From Nymphaea colorata (Eukaryota > Streptophyta > Magnoliopsida > Nymphaeales > Nymphaeaceae), in NCBI RefSeq assembly GCF_008831285.2, contig NC_045143.1:3667503-3731502 (forward strand): a DNA stretch of 64,000 bases. Reading direction: 5' to 3'. The notes below the pieces were generated by a model. It was not told where the DNA came from. It made no database searches and was given only the letters and a program-made list of their open reading frames with translations. The position numbers were made by a program, and so were the translations under genes. Positions 26,401-41,140 of the stretch are shown in pieces. Numbering within the stretch: position 1 is the first letter of the stretch; every line of letters starts with the position of its first letter.

Positions 26401-28901
26401 TGCAGGACTAGCTAATCTTTGATGTCTTTCGGTCACATATGCCTTGATAAAAAATGTTTTCCTCTGACACAAGAAATACAACCTGAGAATCATCCAGCAC
26501 ATATAAATTTTTTAACGTAAAACTAACACCACGGTGCCATGAGTTATTCAAACTATTGGCTTTTCAAAAATAGCACAATTTTTGGGATCAAATTGATGGT
26601 TATAGCACAAAGGCACGTTGCCGTAGTAGGCGTTTGATAATAATAATAAAAGATTATTTTTCAAAAGCAAAGTGTTTTTGTTTCAAGAAACACAATGTGA
26701 TTACTAAAAGTACTTTTAGATATAATAATCAAAGGTCCGTATTTGATGTTATTTTTACCCCCAACTTCACCCCTCGTGGTCTCGAGGTTCATGTCGCGGC
26801 AACGGGTGCAGAGGGGAATGGGGGAGGAGGATCAGAGGGCGAGTTAGGAGCGAAGGTGAGCATGGATTACCGCTTGCTGGGCGGCTATGTAGGAGGAGAG
26901 AGCGTGAGGGGTGAAGTTGGGGGCGATGCTGATCGCCGAACAGCTTCTCGCTCAAGGGGTGGCTGATCAGGTGGATCACGCTGTGGGTTGACATTGGAGA
27001 AGATGCGGTCGGAGAGGTTGACGTCGTGGATGAAGACCATGAAGCGGTCAAGGATGAAGTTGGCGCAGAGGCCAAGCAGCGAGCAGCAGGGCCATCTGTG
27101 CCTCCTTCTCCAAAAACCTGGTAGGGTTCAACACCAGAGATAGGATGCTGCCAGGAACAACAGAGTGAAGGCCGGCCCCGGAATGAAGCAGAAATAGGTC
27201 AGAGTTCCTTCTATGAAACAGATTGGTCCTTGCTTTGCTAGAGTTCAGGTCTGAAGCCAACATAGCTGAACAATGTTCATACCGTCTGCAGCTATGAAGT
27301 AGAAAACTCGATATTGGCTTCAAATTTTTCATTTTGAAAAAAGAAGTTTGAGATCAGATTGGCGTAGTACTAATCAAGATTAAGAAAAAAAAATTGTTCT
27401 ATGACTCTTTCAGAATTTTCATTGAGAATCCATCCTTTCACCACTGAACCTTACCACGTGAAAATCACATAGAAGCACTAAAACAAACTGATTTCCCAAA
27501 CCTTACCCACACGAAAATCATTAAACTAAAATTGACCAATAAACTTGATGATCATGATGATGATTTACCACAAACTTTAAAACTCAAACTAAGGAAAACA
27601 AGCCGAGGGTGGAACATTCCCCACAAAAGTATATATGAAGAGAACATCTGTTGTGCAACCAAATCCAACACTGTCGCATATGCTTCTCCCTCCCATGTTT
27701 TACCCCTCTCAGCATATGCAATACTTGTGTGCTTAACAAGGAAAAAGAAAGAGAAAGATTTGTAAATGCAAAGTATAATGATTGCCGTTGAACTCTAAAT
27801 AGTTTCATTTGCCATGGTGACTCTAGAAACTAGAGCATAAGATGATACCCAAAAGAAATCGTCCAGTCCTTCAAAGAACTGCAATAATGCAATTCAAAAA
27901 ACAAACGGTGCACAATATATGAGAACAGGAATACCTCTGGTATCAATGATTACGATGCTCTTAGAAAATTTAACGTGATTTTTCACTACGGAAGACCACG
28001 ATAAATACTCCCTCATTACAATAATCTCTAGGGATATCTTTGATTTTCTTTACAACTTTGGGTCGCCAAATTTCTTTGGTGATAGCGATGCAATTATTAT
28101 TTTTGTTGGTTTCTTTATTTTTATAGATATCATTTCCTTATAGGTTGCAAAATTATCGTCAACAATAATAACATTTCTTTTGTTGAGCAAAAATACTTTG
28201 TGTAACATCAATATTGTTAGATTTTATATTCAAACTCTCATGTTACAATAAGGTCAAGAAACTTCATTTTTTTGCAAATTCAGGTGGATGACCATGCTTA
28301 TTGATAACAATGTTTTGTTGTTTGTGGGTGCCAGCAATAACTTTAACTTTAAATCAACCCTTTGCCCTACTAAGATTCCTTTTCATTGGGTTGGATCGGG
28401 TTTGGTAAATGCTCTCCAATTTGACGTGGGTATGCAAGTTGGATTAGAGGATTTGGTTTGTCCATTGAATTCAAATCTCGGGCCCAATCCAATTCAACTC
28501 CATTGACCTTCCATTTATCATTTGGGTCTCAACTAAATTCAGGGGAGGTTGGTGAAAATTCCGCTATCAGTTTGGTTTTTGTGGATTTTGATTGATTGAT
28601 GTGTGTTTTGTTTCTCAACAAAATTTTCTAAAGTGACCCTACACTCTAAGGTTGTGTTTGATATCATCGAATCTTTCATCCCCAACTGCATAAAAAGTTC
28701 TTTACTACATGTTAAGAATCATATATTTTTTAAGGTCAGTGACCGGAATCTCATGAGACTACTCCATATAACGGGACACAAATTCACCTAAGTTTTAATA
28801 CTAAATTTACGTTTCAAAGATTGAGCTACGCCCCCAAAGATGGGAATTAGAATTCCTTACAAGTGTAACTACGGAAACAAACTGCTTAACACCCACAGCA
28901 A
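26401..28901. other. Intergenic, with an unassigned GC-rich patch
   Basis: Mostly AT-rich DNA. At about 26760-27240 a GC-rich patch on the minus strand has codon-like segments in more than one frame, for example CANFILDRFMVFIHDVNLSD and TLLFLAASYLWC. This could be a decayed exon of a membrane protein. I cannot assign a family and no single frame is open throughout. The right limit is the start of block B. Confidence 0.45.
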
Positions 28902-31070
28902 TATCAGTTGTTCTACTCCAATTTGATTTGCATTTAAGATATACTGAAATATTGACGAGTAGTACTCACCTCGAATCAGCAGTCTGACTTATATATATAC
29001 ATGCAAGATTTTGTAACATTTAAAAACTGATGGTAACGAAAAAAACGCCAAAAATGATGACTAGAAAAGATTCATTTTCTAGAAGGAAAGATAGACAAGA
29101 TGTCGATTCATGTGAGATCGACAAGCGATTCAGATCACACCTGCGTGGTCAAATCGGATGAAAACAAGTCAAAGATATTGAGATTCAAAGACCAAGAAGC
29201 CAGCCGTCTAAATCATATACATTTAAACTTCTTGGATCTTAGCTGCCATTTTTCTTCATCTAGAGAGATCTGATAGTCTCTCCTGAATTTGATCCCTTCT
29301 GATACTATTTGAGGAAGTACATGACTTAATTTTGCTTGATCATGTCTTTGTGAACTTAACTTCCAAGTGTGTTCAAAGTATGGTGCTGGTAGCTGTGTGT
29401 GTGATGCCAAACCATGCTAAATCCGGAAGGAATAATATTGGCATTAAGTTTTTTATATTGTTGTTTGAGAGAAAAGAGATAAAAAATTATGGATTAATAT
29501 TATATATGTCAAAATTGTGTCATCATTTTTTCTTTATTTTTTCCCAACCGTCCATGAGAAGAAGATAGAACATTTCATGACCATGATAGTTTCTGTTCAA
29601 TCTAGCACCTCTCATATATATATATATATATATATATAAAACCAGATATTTAGTTTGGGCATAAAAACCAGACCCATTGCTTTTTTTTGTTTAAAAACTA
29701 TTTTAAATACGATATAAACATCTTATTATATTTATAAAGACTATGTTGATATAAAAAACATATAAAACATGTTTTGATTCAAGTTGTTTTAATGAAAAAA
29801 TCATGCCATGAGGGCCCTTCATTTTTTCTTATTATGAAAACAGCATTAAAGTCTAATAAATGATCAACTTAATATATATATATATGTTTTGCATCAACCT
29901 ATTTTTAAAAAGTACATTCTTGAGAGTTGAACTTAATGTACTTATATGAGAAAGCATGACATGTTTGTGTCCGGTGTTTGATTGATAGATCTTGAAACAA
30001 ACAATATCTATAATCCATCTTGTTTCACACAAAACAAAAATATAGCGTTTCCAAATTATGTGTTGTAAGAACCGCAGGGCGGAGGGAAGATAAATGTCTG
30101 TTTGGTCCCTGTAAATTTTTTTCAAAAAACAAGGATTGGCCCATGTGAAATTTGTCCAGTTGAGTGAGTCGTGAGATTGTTCGGCCACGTTAAAGGTAAA
30201 ATCCTGGCTGCACCCATAATGAACATAATGTTCTTCTTATCGAACACACTCTTAGAGTAGAATTGCCATATGAATGCGCAGTGCGATTTGACTTCTTGAT
30301 CAACATTCCAAGTACCTCTTAGAGGATGTTTGGCAATGAAAACAATTTGTTACTGTTGCTTCAAAGATTATAGCAGGTTCGTGAAACAAACATTGTGTTC
30401 CAGTGTTCTATAAATCTTTAATAAATCAGTTTATTACCAAACAGTCTCCATGTGGTTACGATGTCACGCTGCTAATGCTTTACCCCACCACATGTAAGCA
30501 CATGATAAAGGCAAAATTCCCTACGCCTGGGCTTTATTGTCAACCAGCGGGCCAACCGGCCTGGTGGTGGACTCGGACCCACCTGGTGGTGGATTCGGAC
30601 CTACCTAGTGTTGGCTAGCTATTTTTTTGGGCATCAATTAAAGGAAAATTCTATTTGTTATTGTGTTAGGGCTTCGGCTTTTTTCGAGGCAGTGGGTCAT
30701 CTAATCCTCTCATTCATCCGGAAATAAAACTCATAAAATTGTCACATGAAGTTTCTGAGGCTCATCTCGGGGTTCATTATTTAGTCTAAATCCATGGTTT
30801 GGGATGACAGTTGTTTATATATATATATACATATGCCCCCCATAGTTTAAACCTAAGGGGTATTTCTGTAATTTTTATAAGGACATTTTTGTTCTTATAA
30901 AAAGAGTTTTTCATTTAGTCATCAGAGCCATTGTGACGAATTTTAACCCATATCACAAGGTCCCTTGCTATGTGGCCATAACGTATAACTTGGTTCGTAT
31001 TAACGCCCCTTCGTCGATGTAGAAGGAAACATACAAATCAACCGAAAATTAGCTACTAGGCCAGGACTCC

Positions 31071-31330
31071 TTTTTTTTTTTTTTTTTTTTTTTGGGATAT
31101 CATAGATCCATATGGTCCCAGATTTACTCCGACATTGAGGAACTCAGATCTATGTTTCATGGGGCTGTCATATATAATTGGACTCAGATCTACCCAAGTT
31201 CAACCATTAATCTAAGCTTTCATACACCATGGGGCGTATGTCCCAAGAAGCCCCCACCTATCTACGCCCATGATCGAACCCCAATGACATAAAACTATCG
31301 GTGCAGTCATCCATTGCACTGTATTCTGAA
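31071..31330 (-). mobile_element. Probable tRNA-derived SINE with A-tail
   Basis: On the minus strand, a weak box A-like region (about 31300-31318) and a clear box B (GGGGTTCGATCATGG, about 31267-31281) are followed by about 170 bases of body and a run of 23 A (T on the plus strand, 31071-31093). This order, Pol III promoter then body then A-tail, is that of a SINE. The target duplication was not found, so the 5' limit is approximate. Confidence 0.6.
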
Positions 31331-31758
31331 TTTAAGACTAAACTTTTCGGGAACTACCAGCCAAAACATTTGCTCCAATTCATATTTTATAAATCTACTT
31401 CAATATTTAATATTCACGAAACACTATTTAAATCGGTGTTAATATGCAATTTTTGAAAAAGAAAACTGCAGTTGAGTGAAGAGACTTAAGTACTTGCTTG
31501 CCATTTGAGGATACCAAGCACTTTCCATTATATAAGAGTAAAGAAATTTGCCCTTCCACTTGGTGCAAACCAAGAGCGGAAAATGGAAAAACATAGTGTA
31601 TGGATGATGCCTCGTCCTAGAGCGTATCAACCAATACTAATGGATTCCTACTTTCCAAATTTCAAATTTATCTCTTTGAAATTAAATTCATACAAATTCA
31701 AAAGTCAAACTGCAACTTTCGATAAGGATTTATAGGTTGTGTTTGTTCACTGTGGATT

Positions 31759-31930
31759 TGAAATCGGAGTGCTTTAAGATTTTGAGATCTTTGGATTTTA
31801 GATTCTAACTTTCCTCTACCCGACTTTAAATTAGGGGTGGGCATTGAAATCCGAGTGCTTTAAGATTTTGAGATCTTTGGATTTTAGATTCTAACTTTCC
31901 TCTACCCGACTTTAAATTAGGGGTGGGCAT
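31759..31930. repeat. 86-bp tandem duplication that captured a MITE end
   Basis: Unit 1 (31759-31844) and unit 2 (31845-31930) are nearly identical, starting TGAAATC and ending TAGGGGTGGGCAT. Each contains the target CTTTAAAT plus the first 13 bases of the adjacent MITE, so the tandem duplication arose after the MITE inserted. TGAAATC microhomology marks the junction. Confidence 0.9.
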
Positions 31931-32250
31931 CGGGCCTAGCCGTCCCGGCCCGGTAAGACCCGGCTCAGGGACTGGCCCGATATCTCGGGTCCCGGCCCGG
32001 GCCCGGGCCCATGGGGGGAAGGGGGAAGAAGGAGAGGCAGAGGAGGTGGAGGCGAAGGGCGGGGAGGGGGAAGAAAGAGAGGCGGACGATGGGGGACGAG
32101 AGGAGGAGGAGGAGGATGGGGGACGGACCGGGCCGCCACTGGACCGCACCATCGAGACCGGGACCTGGTTTTCCAGGCCCGAACCTAGGCCCGATCGGAC
32201 AGGATAACGGGTACCTGGTGACGGCTCGGCGCGACGCCCAGCCCTCCCTA
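31918..32250. mobile_element. 333-bp hAT-type MITE with 8-bp target duplication
   Basis: Terminal inverted repeats TAGGGGTGGGCATCGGGCC and, on the other strand, TAGGGAGGGCTGGGCGTC are flanked by perfect CTTTAAAT (31910-31917 and 32251-32258). Block A shows the unoccupied site with a single CTTTAAAT at 8760-8767. The interior is very GC-rich (GGGCC and GGAGG tracts) and non-coding. An 8-bp target duplication and T/CAGGGG ends are hallmarks of hAT elements. Confidence 0.9.
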
Positions 32251-32555
32251 CTTTAAATGCATGATTTTTTGAACATGTACCCAAACAAACAAGTGCAGTA
32301 GCCTCAGATGTATCAAACACACAACATTTATTATGTCAAAAACACAAACCTATGGTATTTATCATGTTCGTATCACCCGATAAATGAAAGACGTCGTATC
32401 GGTTCCACCACGTCCCGGTCTGGCAGTACAACAGACATGTGTCGGCCGATACGCATCTTTTTGGCAACGCCGGTGCAAAACGTGAGAGGTGACCTTGGAA
32501 GGGCGCGTGTTCTCCTGAACCCGGCACTCGCACAGACTGGGCTCACCACTGGGCC

Positions 32556-32561
32556 CACGTG
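32556..32561 (+). promoter_or_regulatory. G-box CACGTG upstream of bHLH copy B
   Basis: The same hexamer in the same context as in block A, 338 bases before the copy B start codon. Candidate bHLH or bZIP site by motif only. Confidence 0.35.
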
Positions 32562-32898
32562 CTCTGCACGCCGACTCCATGTTGCTCCTTGGTAACACAC
32601 GTTCTCATTCCATCCCAAAACATGGGCCTCAGGCAACGCATTCACAAGTCGTTGACTTCTTGAAGTTTCTTTTCTTTTGTTTAATTCAGATCGATTCATG
32701 TTCTCAACGCTCTCCATGATTCAACAGAGACGCAAGTTACAGAATCAAAGAAAGGAATGTGTATATGAAAGATTTTATGAAGCGTATCCAATTGATAAAC
32801 TTATTGTTATACGATTTCAAAGATGCATATATGTTGAGAAAGGAGGAGGATGGAGAGAGAACTGTGATGCCATCTCTATCTGATCTGTTATCTGTGAC

Positions 32899-34433
32899 AT
32901 GGAGAACGTCCATTCACTAGAGCAGTTGCTGGGTATTCTAGAGGAAGGCCTCCATGAAGATGCAGAGTCCTTGAGGCCATCCTCACAGTCTGCGTTTTCT
33001 TCCATTGTTGAAAACTTGTTTGATCTCAGCTGTGCTGAAGAGCCTTCCCTGCCTGTTGAACCAGTAGCTCATGTTTCTTCGTCGTCTGCAAAACCACCAA
33101 TGAGCAGAGCCAGTCTCCGTGCCTTGGAGAGGAAGAGGAGGGACAAGCTGAAGGACAAGCTCTTGGCACTCCGCTCCTTGGTTCCTTTCATCACAAAGGT
33201 CGGCTTTCGATAACTTGGAAACTCTTTACTCTTACTGAAACCATCCTCTTTGTGTTGGAAAAATCTGTAGGTTGAGCTAAAACGAACGTTCCTTTCTCGG
33301 AAAACCTGAAATCTCTTCTGTTTACTTTGGTTGGCACTTGTCTTTTCATTCTATACAGTTCCTAAAAACTCTTTCACACTTCCCAAAAAGAATTCGGTTC
33401 CCTGCTTCGTATCTGTTCTTACCACTGCGTTTCTGAATTCAGCGCCGATGTTAATGTGTCAATATTTTTTTATGGCATTTACTTATCTGCTTCTGTTCAG
33501 GTCTATTTCATTCGAATTGCGAACTTTTTTATTCTTTTGCACCTCCACACTTTGTCGCTTGCTATGGAACCTCTAGTTATTTGATAAATGGACATTAAAA
33601 TCGTGGTTTTCCTGCAGATGGATAAAGCTTCAATCATTGGGGATGCGGTCGTCTATGTGCAGAAGTTGCACAAGCAAGCCATGGAACTCGAACAAGAAAT
33701 CCGAGAGCTCGAGTTGTCGTTTGGTTGCAGTGGACAAGGGGAGTATGATACAGATGACAAGTTTAAGCTTTCTGGAGTCTCTGATCAGCCGCGTCATGAT
33801 TCTTACAGAATTTTGCAGGTACGTTGATCCTAATCCTTCCTTGATACTTGGAACGGGGAAATCCTTTCTCGATATGATTAAAACCAATTGATAATGATGA
33901 GCTTCTTTCACAAACTTGCGATCGCCATTGATGCCTAAGTTGCTCTCTCTTGTGTCTCGCTCCTGCAGCTGGACGTGTTTCTGGTTGAGCAGAGCAGATT
34001 CTATGTCAAAGTCATATGCAGCGTGAAGAAAGGAGTGGCGCTGGCCCTGTTGCAGGCCGTGGAGTCCCTTGCTTGTTTACATGTGCAGAGCTCAAACATG
34101 GCTGCCTTTGACAAATTTATTGTCTTCACCTGCACGGTTCAGGTTAGTTGATGGGGTGATCCATTACCCACGTCCCAGCACAGCGCAACACCCCGAAGGC
34201 ATGGGAAATGGGGAACCTTTCTTAAAATTAATGAAAGAATTCCATGATCAACAGTTAGCACATTCGTTCATGCACTTACAAGCTTTTAGTCGGATGAAGT
34301 TTTCATCAATCTCATGTTGGTTCGTACTAATCTTGCAATCCAGGCTGCGGAATGCTTAGAAGAAAGCAACGAGCTCACCTTGAAGACGAAGCTGATGGCT
34401 GCTTTCATCAAACGAAAGTTTGTCCATCTTTGA
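32899..34433 (+). CDS. FIT: FIT-like bHLH transcription factor, copy B (4 exons, 254 aa)
   Basis: Exons 32899-33198, 33618-33818, 33969-34142 and 34344-34433, the same lengths as in copy A (300, 201, 174 and 90 nt) and all in phase 0. The intron 1 acceptor is the simple TTTTCCTGCAG. The domain order is the same: a short acidic N-terminus beginning MENVHSLEQLLGILEE, the bHLH, then the ACT-like C-terminus. I count 11 amino-acid differences from copy A: D17G, S27P, A31S and A53V in exon 1; V to I, E to Q and H to Q in exon 2; R to S and S to K in exon 3; Q to E and M to T in exon 4. None hits the ERKRR core or the helix 2 KAS.VGDA block except the conservative V to I. Intron 1 has about 95 bases that copy A lacks. 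Expected role as for copy A. Confidence 0.9.
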
Positions 34434-34928
34434 GTTATGATGCAAAAGCAAGTGAAAGTTGGCGCCCGCAGATGTTACATCAGAAGGTGATCAACATCAG
34501 CCAAGTTATGGAACCAAATAGATTTTGATGTCCTGATTTTCCTTGTTGGAGAGTCTGAATCAGAAACTTCAGATCAAATGGTTCCTTGAACAATGGGCAG
34601 AATTTTATTGTTTTAGGAGTGTAAAGTTCGGAGTTGCTTTCTCCTTCATCTCCAAGAAAGAAAGTAAATTTTTGTTTAAGCTTAAAAAATGGTGCCCCAC
34701 TTTCTGAAGGAAAAATATGGGTTGAATTAGCAAGATTTTACTGCAACTTTGCTCAGAAAACTCAACCAAAGATATAGTTGTCTGTATTCCTTTCCGCTAA
34801 AAAAGAGAAAGAGTTGTCTTCGTAATAGGTGTAATATAGCTGGTTGGGTTCACGAGTCTCGGGTGAAACTGAGGTTTTAGCTCTTTTGTTAGATGGTATG
34901 ATAAAATACTCTTTCTACTCATCCAATT

Positions 34929-35034
34929 AATAAATTGACTGTTGTATATATCTAGTAAATTGACTGCTGTATATATCTGATCATTATTTATTGTTTAGAC
35001 AACCTTGATCATTATTTATTGTTTAGACAACCTT
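34929..35034. repeat. Two adjacent small tandem duplications, block B only
   Basis: A unit containing AAATTGACTGTTGTATATAT is repeated (the second with GCTG for GTTG), followed directly by two copies of the 29-base unit starting TGATCATTATTTATTGTTTA. Block A has single copies at about 11270-11320, so both are post-duplication events downstream of the bHLH gene. Confidence 0.8.
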
Positions 35035-35758
35035 AACATCTGAGTCTTACTCTTATTATTACCCATCAAGATGTTTCAGAATATTTTATTCACCGAAGAG
35101 AGATAAACTCAAAAATCAACACTAATGATAGAACTATAACAGCCAAGATCTAGTTTAAGTACCATATATACATATACGGGACGGGAGGTTAAAGTCAGTG
35201 GCCGAGCTACATGTGGGCAGGTTCTCGTTTGAAAATGAGGCTTGGCTTGCTGGTGCACCAAAACAGGTTTCTTGATAAAGAAGCTTGCCTTTGTCATTTC
35301 AAGATGTTCTTATCATGAACTGGAGCCCCTGTAGCAATTGGATGCCCCATTTTTCCATGATCAGGATTTAAATTATAGATCATTTCCTAATAGGCAATGT
35401 AGTTACTTTGATGATCGTTTATAAACTTGTGGTTGATTTTTTTAGTGAAAAGATACCAACTTAGCTCGAATAGCCAAAAAATTGTTCCTCACTCCATTAT
35501 TTTTAATAGCCTTCTGTTAAGAAAAAGACAAAGGAAGCAACTGCACAATGGTTGAAGTCTTTATCTTATCAATAATCCAACAAATAATACATAAAGAACT
35601 TCATAACTTAAATGCACAAACGACCATATGTCCTCAAAAGATAGATCACACCTCGCTTCAACATTACATAAATTAACTCCCATCATCTTGGCTGGTCCAC
35701 TGAGTGTCTGCATTCTAGCTGGTTTTCTTATCATCAAAAGAGATGTCCGTTTTCTCCC

Positions 35759-37358
<1,600 letters not shown>

Positions 37359-38987
37359 GGCTAGAGTGACAGAGAGAGAGACATAGAGAAGGAGAGAGAT
37401 TTATTAGGATCAGTGTCGATGAAGGCTGGTGATGATGCAATTATTGGAATTTGGTGCATACTTATGTGCAGAAGAAACCGACATGAGTGAGCTGATTCAT
37501 TGATCATGCTGTTTCTTAAACTCTAAAACTATTGACCACCTAAAGATCTTGGCTCGATATGTTTTATGGCTGTGCAGGAGTTTGGTTGTCAACATAAAGC
37601 AGGAGCTTCACCATGGCACTTCGTGAAGCGCTTGATTGATATCAGGTGCAACTAACGATTGATTTTGAAGCACATATGCAAATTCGCAGCAGTTGAGCAG
37701 GAAGCCATTGATTTTTTTTTTTTTTTTCCTTTTGTTCTGCAATCTTCTTAGAGAAGAGATAAGGATTTGTTTGGATTTCACCATCTGTTTTGGTCCCAGT
37801 GGAACCGCTGCCATTGCTTGTGCTGGAGGTCCACACCGGCAAGGAAGGCCAGTTCAGAAGGCTAAAATTTCGCCACGATAACCAATTTAAGAATTCGGTG
37901 AATATTGTATTTGAAATTTGCTTTTATATCGATTCTTACCTCAATATGGTAATCGATCCATCTCTCTGCTTTTCATAAAAACACTCTCAATTAAGTTATT
38001 TAATATGTATCAGCTTTTTATAAAACACTATGATCATCTATTGAGCACTATACAGATAAATGATATTTCGGATATAATACTCTTTAAATCTAATGTTTTA
38101 AATCAAGAACTCCTTCACTTGCTTTTTATTTCTATCTCAAGCATTTGAGCCAATGCAGAAGGTGGGTGGAGAACGATTTCTGAGTGCTATGGACATAATT
38201 CTTTTCTTGCACTCATAAAGAGCTCTTTTGTAGTGGTGCTATGGACATATGTAGACAGCTGGAAGGATGAATCCCACACTCATTTTCAAAGGTTAGTTGG
38301 GACAATTTATATGGTTGAGGACGTAACCAAAACTCTTAACGTGTGTTTGATGGCTTGGGATTTCGATTCAAGAATGAAAAATTCTAGAATCAAAATGAAA
38401 ATTATAGGATCATAATTTCTCCTCAAACTAAAATGGGTTCACAATTTCAGGTTTTGGTTTCCTAATTCCAAAAACAAAATGCCATATTTGATTAATAATT
38501 CCAATTTCTTCAAAAATAGGCAATTTGATTCTAAAATTCCATGTTTCGGGTATATCAAATGCCCCCTACAAAATGTGTTTGGTTCTATTGCTCAAAGCAC
38601 AACCAGTTTTTCAAAAATGATTTAAAAACCAACTTATTATAAAACTAGCTTTCATAAAACCAATTTTTTTTAATGTGTCGTCCAAATGCTAACTTATCGT
38701 TGTCATTCAGCTAATTTTTTTTGTTCTGTCACTAATTTGGGCTATGAATCATTGCCGTTCAACTAAAAAACTATGTACACGAAATAATCCTTAAACACCA
38801 TAAGCTCACTTAGGAGATATCATATCCGTAATATGGTAATGGTAGACCGGAAGGCTTGGTTAAAGAAAAAAAAAAAAAAAGACACTGCGTTTGATAGCTC
38901 CGGATCTCAGATCCGGGGACGATTTAAGATCCTCGGATCTGATCTTGAAAACCGGTTTAATATAAGAGTCGTATAATTTGTCAATAA

Positions 38988-39102
38988 GGGCCCGTTTGAT
39001 TGCCCGGGTAAAAACTGAAAACCGAGTGAAATCTGTACGGGTTGGTGAAATTTCACCCGCCCGTCTCATGAGCAATCAAACGGGGTGAAATTTCACCCGT
39101 TT
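38988..39102. mobile_element. Short Tourist-like MITE insertion, block B only
   Basis: An insert that block A lacks (A reads straight through TTTGTCAATAATGAAAAAAG near 16180). It starts GGGCCCGTTTGATTGC, and the inverted form GCAATCAAACGGGG ends near 39085, followed by about 17 further bases. TAA is present on both sides, as expected for a PIF/Harbinger (Tourist) element, but the exact right end is unclear. Non-coding. Confidence 0.55.
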
Positions 39103-39514
39103 GTCGACAATAAATGAAAAAAGCGGAGAACTGTTTAATATTGTCAAAAGGCACGCTTAAGTTTTCATGGTTAATCAAAACGATCTAGTAAAAAACAAAT
39201 TTATCCTCTAAAAAAAATGGAAACGTTCCTAACTTTGTTCAGATATCTAGGCTTCTTTTGACTAACTTTGCAACATTAATGAAGACAAAAATATTCACAT
39301 AATTATTTTCCATATAATTCTTTATGCATAGTATTATTGTATACAGTTAAATAGGCTAATGTAATTGAGAATGATTTCGGTGTTATGTCATTCCGTCGTC
39401 GCAGGTGAAATATGCAAAACAACTAATAACACAAAACAATTGATGATTGGTGGCAAAGGTTGGTTGTTTAAGACAGTGGAATAGCATAAGCCTCTGCAAA
39501 CCAATTGACTTGAG

Positions 39515-41140
39515 TTTATCTTTGCGCTAGGATGCTCTTAAAATTTTATCACACTAATCCACCTTAAGTTATAAGCAACAATTAACTAATTAAATTTGAT
39601 CGATTAAGAAGTTGTGATTGACTAATGGTGCAAAATTTTGTGTGCCTTTAACAACATGAAGAGGTTAGTAACTATGTTTTTCATTTTAGCTAATTCTTTG
39701 AGTGTATTTTTGAAACTTTATCAATAAAAACATGAATTATCTGTTAATTGCGAACAACTCAACAGACGAGTTTGAAGAAGAACCGCTATCTATTCTTTTT
39801 GTTTGAGAGTCTCCCTATTATTGAATGCATGGGCGACGATCAAGCCTATTAATTTATTATAGCAATCAATATCTCACTTAAGGATAAACTATGGCTTGTA
39901 ATTTTGCTTAGAGAAATTTATATTTTTGGGCCTACTATTTGCCATAATTCTAAAAAGCAAGATCATCTTTTGCTATTTGTGAAAACAACACTTTTCATGA
40001 GAAAAAATACCAATTAAGGGCTTCACTTGAATTTTTTTTCAATTAGCGCAGAGCTAAAAATTTTTAACTGAAGGACACTAACAAAAAGTTTGAACCCTTT
40101 AAAATAATAAGTATAAAATAGCTGAGATACACAGCCTTAGAAATAAGCAAATAGCTACGAAGTGCTAATATATAAATAAGCAATCCGCATGAGTCTGTGC
40201 GGGCAACTGCCCACATAAGCCTATATAGTGTCGGCTGCTGCACTCATGACATGACATGCATGTTTGCACTTATTCAGGAGCCATTCGTCCATCACCAAAC
40301 GTTGTGAGCTGCAGAAGTCCACAATAGTAGGCTGGTGGGACGGGGTGATGGTCACTTGCTAAAGTTAACGAAGTTTCCGTACGATGACAAAAGAAAAAAC
40401 GTGAAAATCAAAGAGAGGGCCGTGAGATATGCAGTACCATGGACCAGTCGAATGAAAATAAATTGAAAAACAATTCGAAAATGTTTCTTCAAAGAAGGCC
40501 ACGGCTTGGATGATGATCTTTTCTCTAATTTAGGTAGGAATTTAAATTTGAAGTTATCATCCTTCTGTTTTTTTCTAGGAGGAGCAAGTTAGCCTATACG
40601 TAAATGTAATTTGCTGTGTAGAGTTTTTGAATTAACATATGGAATTTTCCTATGATGTCGAGAAAAATTATTGGTCTTCAACCTTTGTCAATGTAGTTGG
40701 AGTCGGGAGTTGTCAAATCAAGAAGGCATTCTCCTCGTCGAAAAGGGGCTGCATTCGATTCGAGTCGGCCGATTAAACCCGATTTTACTAACACTGATTC
40801 ATGTGTCAATGGCATCTCACACCAAGTTTAGAATTTAGTTGGGAAGCCGTAAATTCACAGTAGCATTACTCTAGTGCGGCCGTCTTGATCAATCTTCGAC
40901 ACGGTATCACTATGACACAAATTAGATCGTCGTGAACGGGATTTACTGTGGTCGATTATGAGAGGCTAGAGAACTTCAAATTAGGTTCTTTTCCCACGAG
41001 AAACCGTGTGAAACACTGGAACAAACGGTCGGCCGCAGATCAATGCCATTATCTTAGTTGAACAATTCCTTCGATCGAGGTGCAAAAGTCAACAGTACCA
41101 TGACTCTCGCCCAAGTTCTCTGTCGTTTCTTTCCCATTAG
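39515..41140. other. Non-coding region upstream of DUF2921 copy B
   Basis: AT-rich DNA with no recognised gene. It is the left half of the interval missing from block A, so it probably includes the distal promoter of the DUF2921 gene. No clear core promoter motif could be assigned. Confidence 0.5.

Noticed and set aside
26767-27332. Minus-strand reading frames of 102 and 94 codons, GC-rich
   Set aside because: Coding-like in places, but the plausible peptide switches frame several times and matches no family I can name. Kept only as an unassigned patch.
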